A DNA stretch of 64,000 nt from Magicicada septendecula (taxonomy: Eukaryota > Arthropoda > Insecta > Hemiptera > Cicadidae), in NCBI GenBank assembly GCA_034769895.1, contig CM068372.1:382497910-382561909 (forward strand). Reading direction: 5' to 3'. Below are positions 22,318-33,502 of the stretch, in pieces. Every line of letters begins with the position of its first letter. Position 1 is the first letter of the stretch. Below the pieces are notes generated by a model. That model searched no databases. It was not told the origin of the DNA and saw only the letters and a list, made by a program, of their open reading frames with translations. The translations under genes and the position numbers were made by a program.

Positions 22318-23051
22318 AAATTGTTACTTACATTGAAATTCCCTTTAATTTGATACCCCACGTGCGGTATTTTCATATTTTCCATTTTTGACATCACCCC
22401 TCCGCCAATTCCACTAATTTATTGAGCCCAAAATTTTTAAAAACCAAAATTTTTAATAGTGCGTATATGCATGTCACATATGATATTTCATATTTTCCAT
22501 TTTTTACACCCCTCCATTACAACCCATTTATTGAGCCCCAGGGCCCAAATGTATTCAATAGTACGTATATGCATGTAAAATTGTTACTTGCATTGAAATT
22601 CCCTTTAATTTGATACCCCACAGTATTTTCATATTTCATATTTTTCATTTTTGACATCCCCCCGGGCCCAAAACACCTATCTTATGTTGGTTCTCCCATT
22701 GCGTAAAAAATTTGTGCCAAGTTTGGTGGAAATCGGTCCAGTTTCATATTTTCCATTTTTGACCTCCCCCAAAACCACCCATTTATTGAGCCCCAGGGCC
22801 CAAGAATTTTCAATAGTGCTTATATGCATGAAAAATTGTTACTTGCATTGAAATCCCCTTTAATTTGATACCCTACATGCGGTATTTTCATATTTTCCAT
22901 TTTTGACATCCCCCAGGGCCCAAAACACCTATCTTATGTTGGTTCTCCCGTTGCATAAAATATTTGTGCTAAGTTTTGTTGAAATCGGTCCAGTGGTTTA
23001 GTAGGACGTGTGAAATATAAATACACACAATGACTTTTATGTATATTAAGA
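22318..23051 (-). mobile_element. Helitron-like tandem-repeat insertion in the nuclease gene
   Basis: Contains three copies of AAATTGTTACTTRCATTGAAAT (22318, 22578, about 22835) and two of GTTGGTTCTCCCRTTGCRTAAA, the reverse complement of a unit in the 10.7 kb Helitron. On the minus strand the right edge starts TCTTAATATACATAAAAG after an A, like the 5' end of that Helitron. A CTRR end was not found on the left, so the boundary there is set only by the first repeat copy. Confidence 0.5.
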
Positions 23052-23325
23052 TACACATATTTAATAATATTATTCAACAGAGGAAGATTTGTTAAAATTG
23101 ACCATTCCGTCTATCGATTTAATACTCCTAACGATGAAATAATAACAAAATCGTTATTTTGATTTTATTACTATTAAAATTTGAACTATTTTAAACAAAA
23201 AGAATGAAGACTTTATCATGATCCAATGGTTTATTTAGTAGTAAGAAAAGAAATTCACGGAATGTAAACGTTTTTATCGATTTTACCGCGCGCTGCCCTT
23301 AAATAAGGTTTTTTTTTTTAAGCCT

Positions 23326-23453
23326 GACCTTATAAACATGCAAAGATGATTTTAAACCGATATTTAGACCTTTTTCAATAACTATACCAAATATCACTTT
23401 GCCTCAATTTTTTACGAAATTTTACCATTATTTTTACTCTGGCGACTGGACTA
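23326..23453 (-). repeat. Right terminal inverted repeat of the Academ-like element
   Basis: Inverted counterpart of 17595-17711; see that entry for the shared blocks. Confidence 0.85.
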
Positions 23454-23456
23454 ATA

Positions 23457-26215
23457 GTGATGACAATTGACTTAGACGTGACAAAGACAATAACCCTACC
23501 CAAGCGATTGGCATAGCGACCAAACTTGATATGAACAATAAAAAATTATAATAACAAAATGTAAAAATATTCATTTGTAATAAGTGAAAGTAATGATGAG
23601 CCTTGAAAGTACAAAACCTCGAATAACAAATAATATATTATAATAGATTATAATATAATGTTATAATATATTATAACGTGTGACAGCCCTTTAGGAAAAT
23701 AAGTAGTTTTAAAATGACAATATTATTGATAAAAAATATTCACTTAAATAAACCCAGATTAGAGCCAAGTGTATTAGGTAGGTACACAGTTAGTGAAAAG
23801 AAACACGGAAATAGTGGACAAAATAGTGAGCAATAACCAATGCATTTGAGGGACTTCAAGCAAAAGTGTACACTAAAAAAGACAATAAAGTGATAAACAC
23901 CAAAAATTGGGAGTCAACTCAAATGCATGGAATAAACAAAGTGTATAAGACACCAATAGGTGTAATGAAATACACATTATATCCGAGTATAAAGGATCAA
24001 TGATGTTCTCTCTTTTGTTAATGATGAATTAGTAAACTATGTTATAAGAAAATAGTAGGAGGCAGAGGGAGTGTGTTGACATTGAACTTTATAAGTGTTA
24101 ATACCAACCACTCAGTGTTATGAATTGATCATAATATCCGAATGCGAAGGATTCATTGTTTTTTATGTTAAAAATAATTGATTAAATCATGTTATAAGTA
24201 GATAGTAGGAGACAGGGAGTGTGTTGACACTAAATCTAAATGTGGTTATACTAAAGCCATATGAATTATAAAGATAGTTAATAAGCCAATTCTTAATCCT
24301 AAATGGATATATAATAAACGGTTTAATTTATGTTATTGAGAGAATAATAGTAGGGTAACAAAAACACTAAATGTTATATACGTTATCAGAATGTTGATTA
24401 TAAGTTATGTTATGTTAGAACTTTAATGATGGAAAGTTAAGAAAAAAGTAGTGTGTTTTAAAGGGATGGCAGGAGTCTAAAAATGTTAAAAGTAAATGTA
24501 GCAAACTTAGGTTTAAGAAGTAAGAATTTGTTCAAAATTAACAATAGGCCTAAAACAGTACGTACTAATTCAACCTAATTACGCAATAACTAAGCAAATT
24601 TATAAAGAACATAGGAAAGAGGATTTAACTAAATTATGTAAATAATCAACCATTGTAAGCATATGTAGGCCTAGATAGCAGGTAGATTAATTGTAAATTG
24701 TAATAAGAAAATAACTTTAAGTAAAGGGTAAAGTAGGTAAACATAATATATTTCAATAGGGAATTATAAAGGAAACAAATATTACTCAAAAAACACAGCT
24801 ATAAAATAAATAAATATAAAAAGGTAGAAACAGCCAAAACGGTAACATACTAAATCAGTAAATACTGAATGAAAGTTGGTCTTGTTTGGTTTCAAAATAA
24901 TCTACAACCGAAAAACCATTCACATATGCTAATGACAAGTATATTAGATATACTATAAATAAATTATCCGAATTAGAAACGTTTAATCATTTTCAGTAAA
25001 AAAAATTATAAGCAAAATATAACAATGGGACAAAATTTCCAACCAATGAAATCGGTAGGCTAGTAGCCTAGTAACGAAAAAACGGTTAAAAACATTTAAG
25101 AGTTAATTATTGGCTTCAGTCGAAGATAGATGAGAAAATATTTACTCAATGATTTAAAACGATTAGAAAAAAAAACAAAAATAATGACAGAATATATGCC
25201 TAAATTATCCCAATTGAACTAGTATCACTAATAACAAACCATGAATACAAATTAAACAAAATTAAAATAAAAATTACCAGCAAAATTATAAAATTATAAA
25301 AAAGATAAAGTAACTACCCAGAAGGAAGAAAACCGAAGGAAGATAGCTACCAGAATAATCTCGTATGGATGGAAGATCAGATGATTTGGGAATAGCGTAA
25401 AGTATAACTTCAAATAAATTCCAACACCTCAGAAGAAATACGGTTGAACATTGTGACACAAATACACCAACTTTTCACTTGGTTCAAACACAGTATCAAT
25501 GAATGACATTAATAACTAATTAAATATTTCCGATAAATTGTTAAATCAGAACAACAGCACTTTTGTTGAGTTAAAAAAAAAACTAATTATTAACGAAAAA
25601 ACCGAACCAAGATTCACGTAGTGAATTTGACTTACTTTAGATATTAAGCACTAAATATGTAAAGAAAAATATAGTAGGTCTATATAATAGTAATTCTTTT
25701 GTAAAGGTTTGTACATTCAATTATCATTTTGTTAACTTTTCTGGTAATCAAAAGAATCCTGACTAAACAACGGTTTGATGAGATTACACTTTCGCATAGC
25801 GAGTCTGTTGTTAGATAAACGACCCCATAGTGCCAACCGCTGAGTTTGTAAAAATCAAGAGCCGGAAATTATTACTATATTTATGTGACAATTTGTATTA
25901 AACGATCTAAAAAAGGGCACAAACGCTATTAAATAAACCTGCAATCAGAATTTATAATTGTTCATTATTCCATAGGTAATTGTTGATGTGTAACATGTTT
26001 AATATAGCATAGGTGAAGATCCGCTGCTGAAAAAACAGAAGTTGGTAACCCTGACGCTTCGGAGCGAAATTCGAATTTCAACAGAAGGCGGCAGTAAAAT
26101 TAACTGTTGAATTACGCCGAATGATTTGCTCACTTAAATCTTTTTAATTGTTTTAAAATGAAAAACAATTTGGCTCCTTAAACCGAGAAATTAATAAAGA
26201 TTGACAGCAGGTAAG
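23457..26215. other. AT-rich DNA with a ~150 bp tandem repeat, no gene
   Basis: About 2.8 kb without a coding pattern. Between 23980 and 24385 a unit of ~150-155 bp repeats two to three times (ATATCCGAGT...GGGAGTGTGTTGACA near 23980 and 24135, weaker near 24330). Composition resembles the AT-rich non-coding interiors of the LTR elements at 57-63 kb, but no sequence match was established. Confidence 0.4.
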
Positions 26216-26620
<405 letters not shown>

Positions 26621-26674
26621 TAAACGAAAATTGTTACGATACATTCCAAGTGGTGTACAGGTGCGTCAGAGAAG

Positions 26675-27690
26675 AATAATTACAGGAAAAAAGTATATTG
26701 TAGTGAGGGAAATATTATGGTACAAGAAAGAGAGCAAGGCGCGGTGAGAGTAACAGGGGGAGACAGAGATAACGGTTTGTGTAGCAACAAGCAAACACGA
26801 TTGGTACACAGTAATTAATGTCGTCTTCAGTTGTTACTGCTCTGCACATTTAACGACTCCGTTGCAACGTATTCCTTTCGTAAACATTATAGTGGAGAGA
26901 GAGAGTGTAATTGAAAATACTTTTATGGTGGCTTTCTGTGCAAGTGAAACAACAAGTAACCGATAATAATAATAAAAAACATACAAACAAACAAAATGCA
27001 GTTTATATCTTCTGTAAGAGTACTGCTACAACAATTACGTAACGCTATAGAAAATTCTAGAACTTCATACTACACGTTTCTCGACTAGCCCAGCGCGTGC
27101 AGAGTTTGTGTCAAGGTCGTGAACTGAAGTAGCCTCCAGACTGTTCGAGAACGTCTAACTATGCAAATTATGACGGGACTCCGAGCTTTTGTAACTACGG
27201 AAATTAAGTCGACACGCCGCCAGGAGTATGGAAAAATATTCTGGACCATCTGCGGTGTATACATAAGCACCTTGCGCCGGCTTAGAAGTTAATTACATCT
27301 GTCGTTATTGTAGAGTGCGGATCAAGATTGTTAATGTGTAAAGTAATAATTATGTTATATAGTGTAAAACTGTAATAAGGTGGATGAAGTAGTTGTTGCG
27401 GATTAGTATAAAGTTTTTATTGTGTTAATTAGTATGAAATTTTAATAAGGTGACATTAATTGTTGGACAAAATTAACTTGAATTAGAGTGCCTTATTGAT
27501 TTTTCATTGTTGTTTGTTACTAATTGAAGCAGATGATTAATGACTTCATGAGTATCAGTTATTTTGTTTCCTTTGTACAACACGACGATCGATGTGACCG
27601 TTGTACCAATATAAAATGTGTAGAATGTTATAATAGTGCAAAACGTAAATTGCTACGATAGGTTGTAACTGGTCTACTGGTGTAAAAATG
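26675..27690 (+). repeat. Dispersed repeat X, copy 2 (full ~1 kb unit)
   Basis: The unit begins ATTACAGGAAAAAAGTATATTG and the same block returns at about 27696, giving a period near 1,017 bp. Landmarks in order: GATAACGGTTTGTGTAGC, GTAACGCTATAGAAAATTC, CTCGACTAGCCCAGCGCGTG, TATA-like GTGTATACATAAGC (27255-27268), TAGAGTGCGGATCAAG, and a frame starting ATGAGCAAGAATTACAGG. No known protein or RNA is encoded. Confidence 0.7.
27255..27268 (+). promoter_or_regulatory. TATA-like element in repeat X
   Basis: GTGTATACATAAGC, matched at the same place in the other copies by TATATATAAGC (30495-30510) and TATGCATAAGC (15883-15893). The downstream block GCCGGCTTAGAAGTTA is constant in two copies. Position conservation suggests a promoter, but there is no expression evidence. 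Confidence 0.35.
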
Positions 27691-27837
27691 AGCAAGAATT
27701 ACAGGAAAAGAGTATATTGTAGTGAGGAAAATATTATGGTACAAGAAAGAGAGCAAGACGCGATGAGAGTGAGGCAGACAAAGATAACGGTTTGTGTAGC
27801 TACAAGCAAACACGGCTGGTACACAATAATTAATGTC

Positions 27838-29281
27838 ATTAAATCTGCAGACTGACGAGCGTGAAGCCACTCGGGCAACTTCGGCTACCTTCGTCCTCAT
27901 CTATGCCCGCCTATATTCTGTTGTCAGATGTGAGTTAGGTAAATGTTTGGTTAAAGTTTCGTGTATTTATTTTAGCACAATAATTTTATTAAGTTCACGG
28001 CTTCAAATACGTAACTCAAGTGTAAATTTTTCGTGTATTCAAGTGTCTGTGTGTATTCGTGTGAAGTTTTATTCGTGTATAACCTACCTATACAAGTCCT
28101 GTAAGCATTTCGATGTTTCGTTTTAAAGTTTTAATTGTCATTTTATTTTTATTGTAACAGTTTTTATTAGGTACACGCGCTGTAAGTGTTCGATGTGAAG
28201 TTCGTGTAACATTTCAAAGGAGTCTTGTCAATTTAAGGGGGGTGGGAACAGTATATGTTAAAATGCCATGTTAAAATTGGTTTTAAAAATGACCCATTTT
28301 CTCAGCATTAATTAAGAAATTAATCTTACTGCAAATACGAAAGCAGCTCATTTTCTTCAAACTTCAATAATTCACATACTGTCTGCTACTCAGACTTAGT
28401 TCACACACTCGCGTATAGACCTATATTTGTCCCAACGGGGTTTTTACCAGCAGCTAATGTTCCTGCGTCTGATTGGTCATCGTTTTTGTTATCGTCTGGA
28501 ACTGCAGAACGTTCAGTTCTGTGTTTACAGAGAAAAAATACATTTAATATTAAAATGAATGTTGATTGTAAAGGTATAAAGGTATCGATATAATTATCGA
28601 AGGTAAATAATAAACACAATTGAGAATTAATTCATATCATATCGTTTCTTACATTTATTACCCTTAATTGTGTATTTTGTTTCAGCGTTCATCACTCCAG
28701 AAACCAAAGTAATTGATTGATTTGGCTCCAGATAAATACGAAACCAACCTGCGAAGTTAGTGCACAGGTAAAGAGAAGTTTTACCACAACTGATTACAGC
28801 AATATATATCAAAACCAACATTGTGAGTACAAAAAACTGAACCTAAAAACCGGCAAAACAGTGTATAATTAAGTTTTCATAATAAACGTATATTTCATAT
28901 ACTAATGCGACGATGTAGTCAAAAGGTTCATATTTATCTGGGCAGCCAGTGAAATTGTGTTTGTTTCTGGAGGAAACGAAGGTTAAAACAAAAACTACAA
29001 TTCAGGGTAATAAATGGAGTACAACGATAGCCTATGGTTAAATTAATTCTATATTATGTTTTAATATTTAACTGTGACCACAATCAATATTCATTTTAAT
29101 ATTCAATTCATCCGCTATGCACACAGGCAAAACCCGATTTGGATAAAAATACGTGGATTTCATTATACATGTAAGTGTGGAGTGAACGGGTTGACGAGAG
29201 ACTAGACAATAGCGGCGTTCGAACAGTAACGAAGTTGCCCGAGTGGCTTCACGCTCGTCAGTCTGCAGACTGGAGTAGACT
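27838..29281. mobile_element. 1.44 kb inverted-repeat element with a 9 bp duplication
   Basis: CTGCAGACTGACGAGCGTGA (27845-27864) and its continuation GCCACTCGGGCAACTTC return as a perfect inverted repeat ending at 29268. Flanks ATTAATGTC (27829-27837) and ATTAACGTC (29282-29290) differ at one base and match the uninterrupted X copy near 26816, so they look like a 9 bp target duplication. Nine bp suggests a Mutator-like element, but the outermost 7-13 bp do not pair and no transposase was seen. An inner inverted pair, AATATTAAAATGAATGTTGATT (28547) and its inverse (29085), also exists. Confidence 0.6.
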
Positions 29282-29500
29282 ATTAACGTCGTCTTGAGTT
29301 TTAACTGCACTGCACATTTAACGACTGCGTTGCAACGTATTGCTTTGTAAACATTATAGTGGAGAGAGAGCGTAATTGTAAATACTTTTACTGTGCCTTT
29401 CTGTGCAAGTATCCAATAATAATAAAAAAACAAACAAGCAAAATGTAGTTTATACTCTTCTGTAAGAGTACTGCTACAACAGTTACGTAACGCTATAGAT

Positions 29501-30331
29501 CAGAGGTCCCCACCGTTGGTACGCTTACCACTGGTGGTACGCGGAGGGATCCAAGGTGGTATGCAAGAAGACTAGGAAGAAAGTATTTACTTAAAATAAA
29601 TAAATAAATATGGAAGATCTGGAAACGGCTTTCCGAAGGAAAAGACTGAGATTCCTTGGCCATATGGTTCGGATGGATCGGTCCAGATTAAATAAACAAA
29701 TTAAAAAATATATTTGGCAATTTTGCAGTCTGGACGGATACACCAAACAACTCAAGGAGGAAATGATGAAACTGGGTATCTCTTTAAACGACTGTGCGGA
29801 CAGAAATTTACACAGAAACAAAATTCAAAATCTTGAGGTTCTCTACGGTGAGAAGACGATAAAGAGGTGGACAGTGGAAAGAAAGGGGGCGCATAGTGTG
29901 CGAATGAGAGCGTTCTGGCAGGAGAAGAAAAGGAAATGATATTCGCGTGATCACGGCTGGCCTGTTCGTGTAAAACAAAATAAAATAAATACTTATGTTC
30001 AGAACAACAATAAATTTTCATCGGACATGATTTAAAACGAACACACTTATAAAAACACAACGTAAACACTTTCCGGTGCTAAATACTTTATTTTAGCATA
30101 GAACCAACCTGAAATTAATTTTAAAAATTAGTTCCTGTTTCGTAAATTGTATGTATTATATTTAAATAATTATACATAACTAAGAATAATACGATATTAT
30201 AACATTATTCATATTGTATCAAGTGTTTTACTGAGAAAACCCCAATAACCTTTCCTTAAACTCCAGTGGTACTCGAAATGAACGCGGAAGACCCAATTGG
30301 TACGCGGGTCCGTAAAGGTTGGTAACCACTG
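29501..30331. mobile_element. hAT-like element containing LINE sequence
   Basis: Ends CAGAGGTCCCCACCGTTGG and, inverted, CAGTGGTTACCAACCTTT share the hAT-like pattern CAG.GGT..CCA and imperfect extended pairing. It interrupts repeat X within CGCTATAGAAAATT; the 8 bp flanks have diverged. The interior at 29610-29940 is LINE-derived. Confidence 0.55.
29610..29939 (+). pseudogene. LINE C-terminal coding fragment
   Basis: A 109-codon open frame starting MEDLETAFRRKRLRFLGHMV and RMDRSRLNKQI matches the 'R.LR.LGH..RM...RL...I' block after the reverse transcriptase of many LINEs. It lacks all RT catalytic motifs. Its presence between hAT-like ends suggests insertion into, or capture by, that element; a run of ATAA/AAAT repeats lies just upstream. 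Confidence 0.55.
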
Positions 30332-30854
30332 CCCTAGAAAATTAGAGAGCGTTATCCTACACGTTTCTCGACTAGCCGAGTGCGTGCCAAGGTCGCGAAC
30401 TTACGTAGCCTCCAGAGTGTTCGAGAACTTCTAACTACGCAGATTAAGTCGGCACGCCGGTAGGAGTATGGAAAATTATTCTAGAGCTTCTGCGGTGTAT
30501 ATATAAGCGTCTACAGCCGGCTTAGAAGTTAGTTACACCTGTCGATATTGTAGAGTGCGGAGATCAAATTATTGTTGCGGATTAGTGGAAATGGTTCATT
30601 CAATAACCACTTTCTGTTCATCACAACGTGTTAACTAGTTCGGTACTGTAGTAAGGTAACATTATTACTGAGTGTGGACAATTTTAACGTGAATTATTGT
30701 TTGAGGAGTCCTTTGTTGATTTTAAATTCTTGTTTATGACTAATTAAAGTTAGTAATTAGTGACTTCGATGGTGTCTGTATTTTGTTTCCTCTGTACAAT
30801 ACGGCAATCCGTGAGACCGGCGTAACAGTATTTACCATTTCAGAAGGTTACGCC

Positions 30855-31225
30855 GGACATTGACCATCGTTGGAGTTTATCACCCAACGTTTCGACCACA
30901 AAACAACCTGTGGTCTTCTTCAGGTATAAGTTAAACTAGCAGGGTACGATACGTACAAACTTAAGCCTATTAGTTCACAAACAACCGTGAACCGTCAAAA
31001 CAATTATTTAATAACCACCGTCACTTACAAAGTTAAACACAACTATAAAAAAAAAAACTATACAAAAAAGAACCGCTACTTACCGTCTAAGTCCGCTGGT
31101 GAGAACCAGGAAGGCCAACAACACTGATTTTTTTTATGTAGCCTAATTTTGTAACTTACACCTGAAGCCGACCATAGATCGTTTAGTGGTCGATATGTTG
31201 GGTGATAAATTCCACCGATGGACTG
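30855..31225. repeat. Inverted pair of hammerhead-like modules
   Basis: On the minus strand CTGAAGA (30917-30923), A, stem GACCACA/TGTGGTC and GAAAC (30889-30893) form a clean hammerhead-like core. The plus-strand partner at 31162-31195 keeps the GACCA/TGGTC stem but its core halves have mutated (CTGAAGC, GATAT). Both are followed by GTTGGGTGATAAA and TCCAMCGATGG, so the two modules face each other as an inverted pair about 240 bp apart. Confidence 0.6.
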
Positions 31226-31390
31226 TCAGACCTAACCCTTGTGATAGTGTTCACGTACCATCGACAGTTACGTTAAAAGATCGTATTCACCATTTCGTTG
31301 TGAATTTTCGTTGGAGCCAGACCCCTTGTAACTAAGAAACACAGCACAATGTTTGATTTTCAAAACACGCATGGCTCCCGATAACCAATT
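31226..31390. other. Unassigned spacer
   Basis: Short stretch without a recognisable feature between the hammerhead-like pair and a LINE tail. Confidence 0.3.
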
Positions 31391-31394
31391 AATA

Positions 31395-31700
31395 AACTGA
31401 AATATCTTCTTCTCCTTCTTTTTCTTCTTCTTTTTCTTTATCTTCTTCTCCTTTTCATTCCAGGGTTAGGCGACATCACCTGTTCCGGTCTCTATTTTCA
31501 GCCATCTTTTGCGTGGTCTTCCCACATCTCTTTTCCCTTTAGGCGCATATTGTAAAACTTGTTAACGTAGCCTTTCCGTTTCCATTCTACCTATGTGTTC
31601 AGTCCATCTCAGCTTACATTCCTCGATTCTTGCATTTACAGAGAATACACCCAATTCATGTTTTATCACATCGTTTCCCAACCATTCCTTTGGTTATCCG
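31395..31700 (-). mobile_element. LINE 3' end with GAAGAA-rich tail
   Basis: The minus strand reads CKLRWTEHIGRMETERLR, then APKGKRDVGRPRKRW, the typical LINE C-terminal block, followed by GATGTCGCCTAACCCTGG and a degenerate GAA/AAAG tail at 31398-31455. Confidence 0.65.
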
Positions 31701-32296
31701 TTTTTCGATGATGCTCACATATTTTACAACTTATTTTGTAATATACATTGGTCCCGCTATATGTGTTATATAAAATATGAAAGAGAAATACACCAAACAG
31801 AAATGAAGGACACAGTTTGATTAAGGTTTTCACAAACTGGTGTTAAAGTTTCAAGTGTAGTGTGGAACTCTACGTACGTACATAGTATAAGACGCAGTGG
31901 GAATGAACATGTGGCGACGAGAGCAACTAGCGCCTCGCATCGCATAGTTTGGCGTCTGCCGTACTTTGTCAACTTTAAAGTTTTAATAAAACTGGGTGCG
32001 ATAAACTTTTAACTGTAGCAATTCGCTCCACGTACGTCTGATATGTAAATGTAGTACCGTGTATTGCATCCTGCTTACACGTAGCTTCCGGTGAGGAATA
32101 TCATATACTTCTGGAATGTATTCTACAGGATGAAATAAAGAAAAAAATGTGTATGAACGTAGTTATGAAAACGCTTCGTTTTCGATTTATGGCTTGCGAA
32201 AAATTTCATCCTGATTTCTGTTCTAAAGGCAAAATGAACCCTTACTGAAATTGCGATTCTTAAAATTATTATTAATCGATGGCGCAATATAATCAG
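31701..32296. other. Unassigned sequence
   Basis: About 600 bp of ordinary composition. No coding, RNA or repeat signature was recognised. Confidence 0.3.
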
Positions 32297-32476
32297 TACA
32301 GATTATAAGGTTTCAGACATTAGCCATCGTGACTTAAAATTAAGAAACACGTTTTGACCTCTATATAGAATCAGAGGTCGTCTTCAGGCGAACAAAAAAT
32401 TAATACAAAGATAAGTCTATCACTAACAAATAGATATCGTCAAACTCCAAATCTTAGTTAAACAAATATATTGCTA

Positions 32477-32524
<48 letters not shown>

Positions 32525-32630
32525 GTACCCACCATTCCAGCAAGGAAGGATTCCTCCTGTGGTTGCAATGTAAACAACGTTTGTTAATTTTAACTCACGA
32601 TGGCTAATGTCGGAAAGCTTATAATCTGTA
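32297..32630. mobile_element. 334 bp inverted-repeat element with hammerhead-like core
   Basis: Ends pair as ~45 bp imperfect inverted repeats: TACAGATTATAAGGTTTCAG with ACATTAGCCATCGTGACTTA on the left, and the same with four changes inverted on the right (about 32586-32630). Inside, on the minus strand, CTGAAGA (32381-32387), C, stem GACCTCT/AGAGGTC and AAAAC (32351-32355) form a hammerhead-like core whose GAAA has become AAAA. An (AAT)n array fills 32478-32524. Confidence 0.65.
32478..32524. repeat. (AAT)n microsatellite
   Basis: About 15 AAT units within the 334 bp inverted-repeat element. Confidence 0.95.
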
Positions 32631-33002
32631 ATGCTTACGGAAATTGTTGGAACTTAAATGAACGGATAAATTTAATATAGTTTCATACGGTTTTTGAGCT
32701 TAAAAATTGAAAAAAGAGGGTCTCAAAACTGTATCGTGTTTAGTTTGCTTTAGAAAAATTGTTAAATATTTGCAGTGCATTACCAGGAGAAGAAATGCTT
32801 TACATCTTTTTCTTCTGTTTCACCTTCAATAAAATTTGATTTTTGTAACGTTCATACTTTCTTATTGACTTTAATTACATCAAATTTCTCAGAATTAAAT
32901 GTTTTATACATTGTATTATAAATTTACATTTATTTGTTGGTAACTTAAAAAAGTAAATTTATAACAGGTTCGTTGGATGTGACTAGTCTTATGTTGGTTT
33001 AA
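32631..33002. other. Unassigned AT-rich sequence
   Basis: No gene or repeat terminus recognised. Confidence 0.3.
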
Positions 33003-33502
33003 GCACATGTGTGGAACGATAAGAACACTGAATAAAAAGGTCAGGAGAGATACTCTTTTGAAATTGTATAAAGTGATGGCAATGCCATGCGGCCTTTATG
33101 GCAGTGAGACTTGGACACTGAACGCAAAGATCCAAAGCCGCATAGAGTCTAGTGAGATGAGAGTTTTACGATCAGTACTGGGAGTATCACGGAGAGACCG
33201 GCTAAGCAATGATGATATAAGGAACATTCTTAGGATATACAACGTAAACGAAACTATAAAGCAGTAGACAGGATTGGACAGACCACGTCGAAAGTATGCA
33301 TAAGAACAGGATACCAAAATAATTTTGATTTAAAATCGGAAAGGACTGCGGAATATTGGAAGACTAAAGAAAAGATGGCCGGACCGAGGAGAGCGCAACG
33401 GATCGTAAGGTCCACAGCCTAAAGACCTAGAAGAAGAAGAAGAAGAAGAAGAAGAAGAAGAAGAAGAAGAAGAAGAAGAAGAAGAAGAAGAAGAAGAAGA
33501 AA
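33003..33502 (+). mobile_element. LINE 3' end with long (GAA)n tail
   Basis: Open frame 33007-33267 reads LLKLYKVMAMPCGLYGSETW and SSEMRVLRSVLGVSRRDRLS, the thumb-side end of a LINE reverse transcriptase. A frameshift later, HRNRIP-like residues follow, then AAGACCTAGAAGAAG leads straight into GAA repeats (33428-33501). The best-preserved LINE end in the window. Confidence 0.75.

Larger units (their letters stand above)
17595..23453 (+). mobile_element. Academ-like DNA transposon with XPG/FEN-type nuclease
   Basis: The termini TAGTCCAGTCGCCAGAG (17595-17611) and its exact reverse complement (23437-23453) are flanked by ATA on both sides (17592-17594, 23454-23456), a 3 bp target duplication. 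Inverted similarity continues about 115-130 bp inward. The 5,859 bp interior carries one decayed long protein whose last part has an XPG/FEN-like nuclease pattern. The Academ superfamily is known for 3-4 bp duplications, inverted ends and, in one branch, an XPG-like nuclease next to the transposase, so Academ is the best inferred placement. The gene is broken by a frameshift, two stops, another frameshift and an insertion, so this copy is inactive. Confidence 0.75.
27691..30840 (+). repeat. Dispersed repeat X, copy 3, split by two insertions
   Basis: Removing 27838-29281 and 29501-30331 leaves sequence collinear with copy 2, from ATTACAGGAAAAGAGTATATTG to GAATTAGTGACTTC and CAATACGGCAATCCG. 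Copies 2 and 3 are therefore head-to-tail tandem units. Confidence 0.7.
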
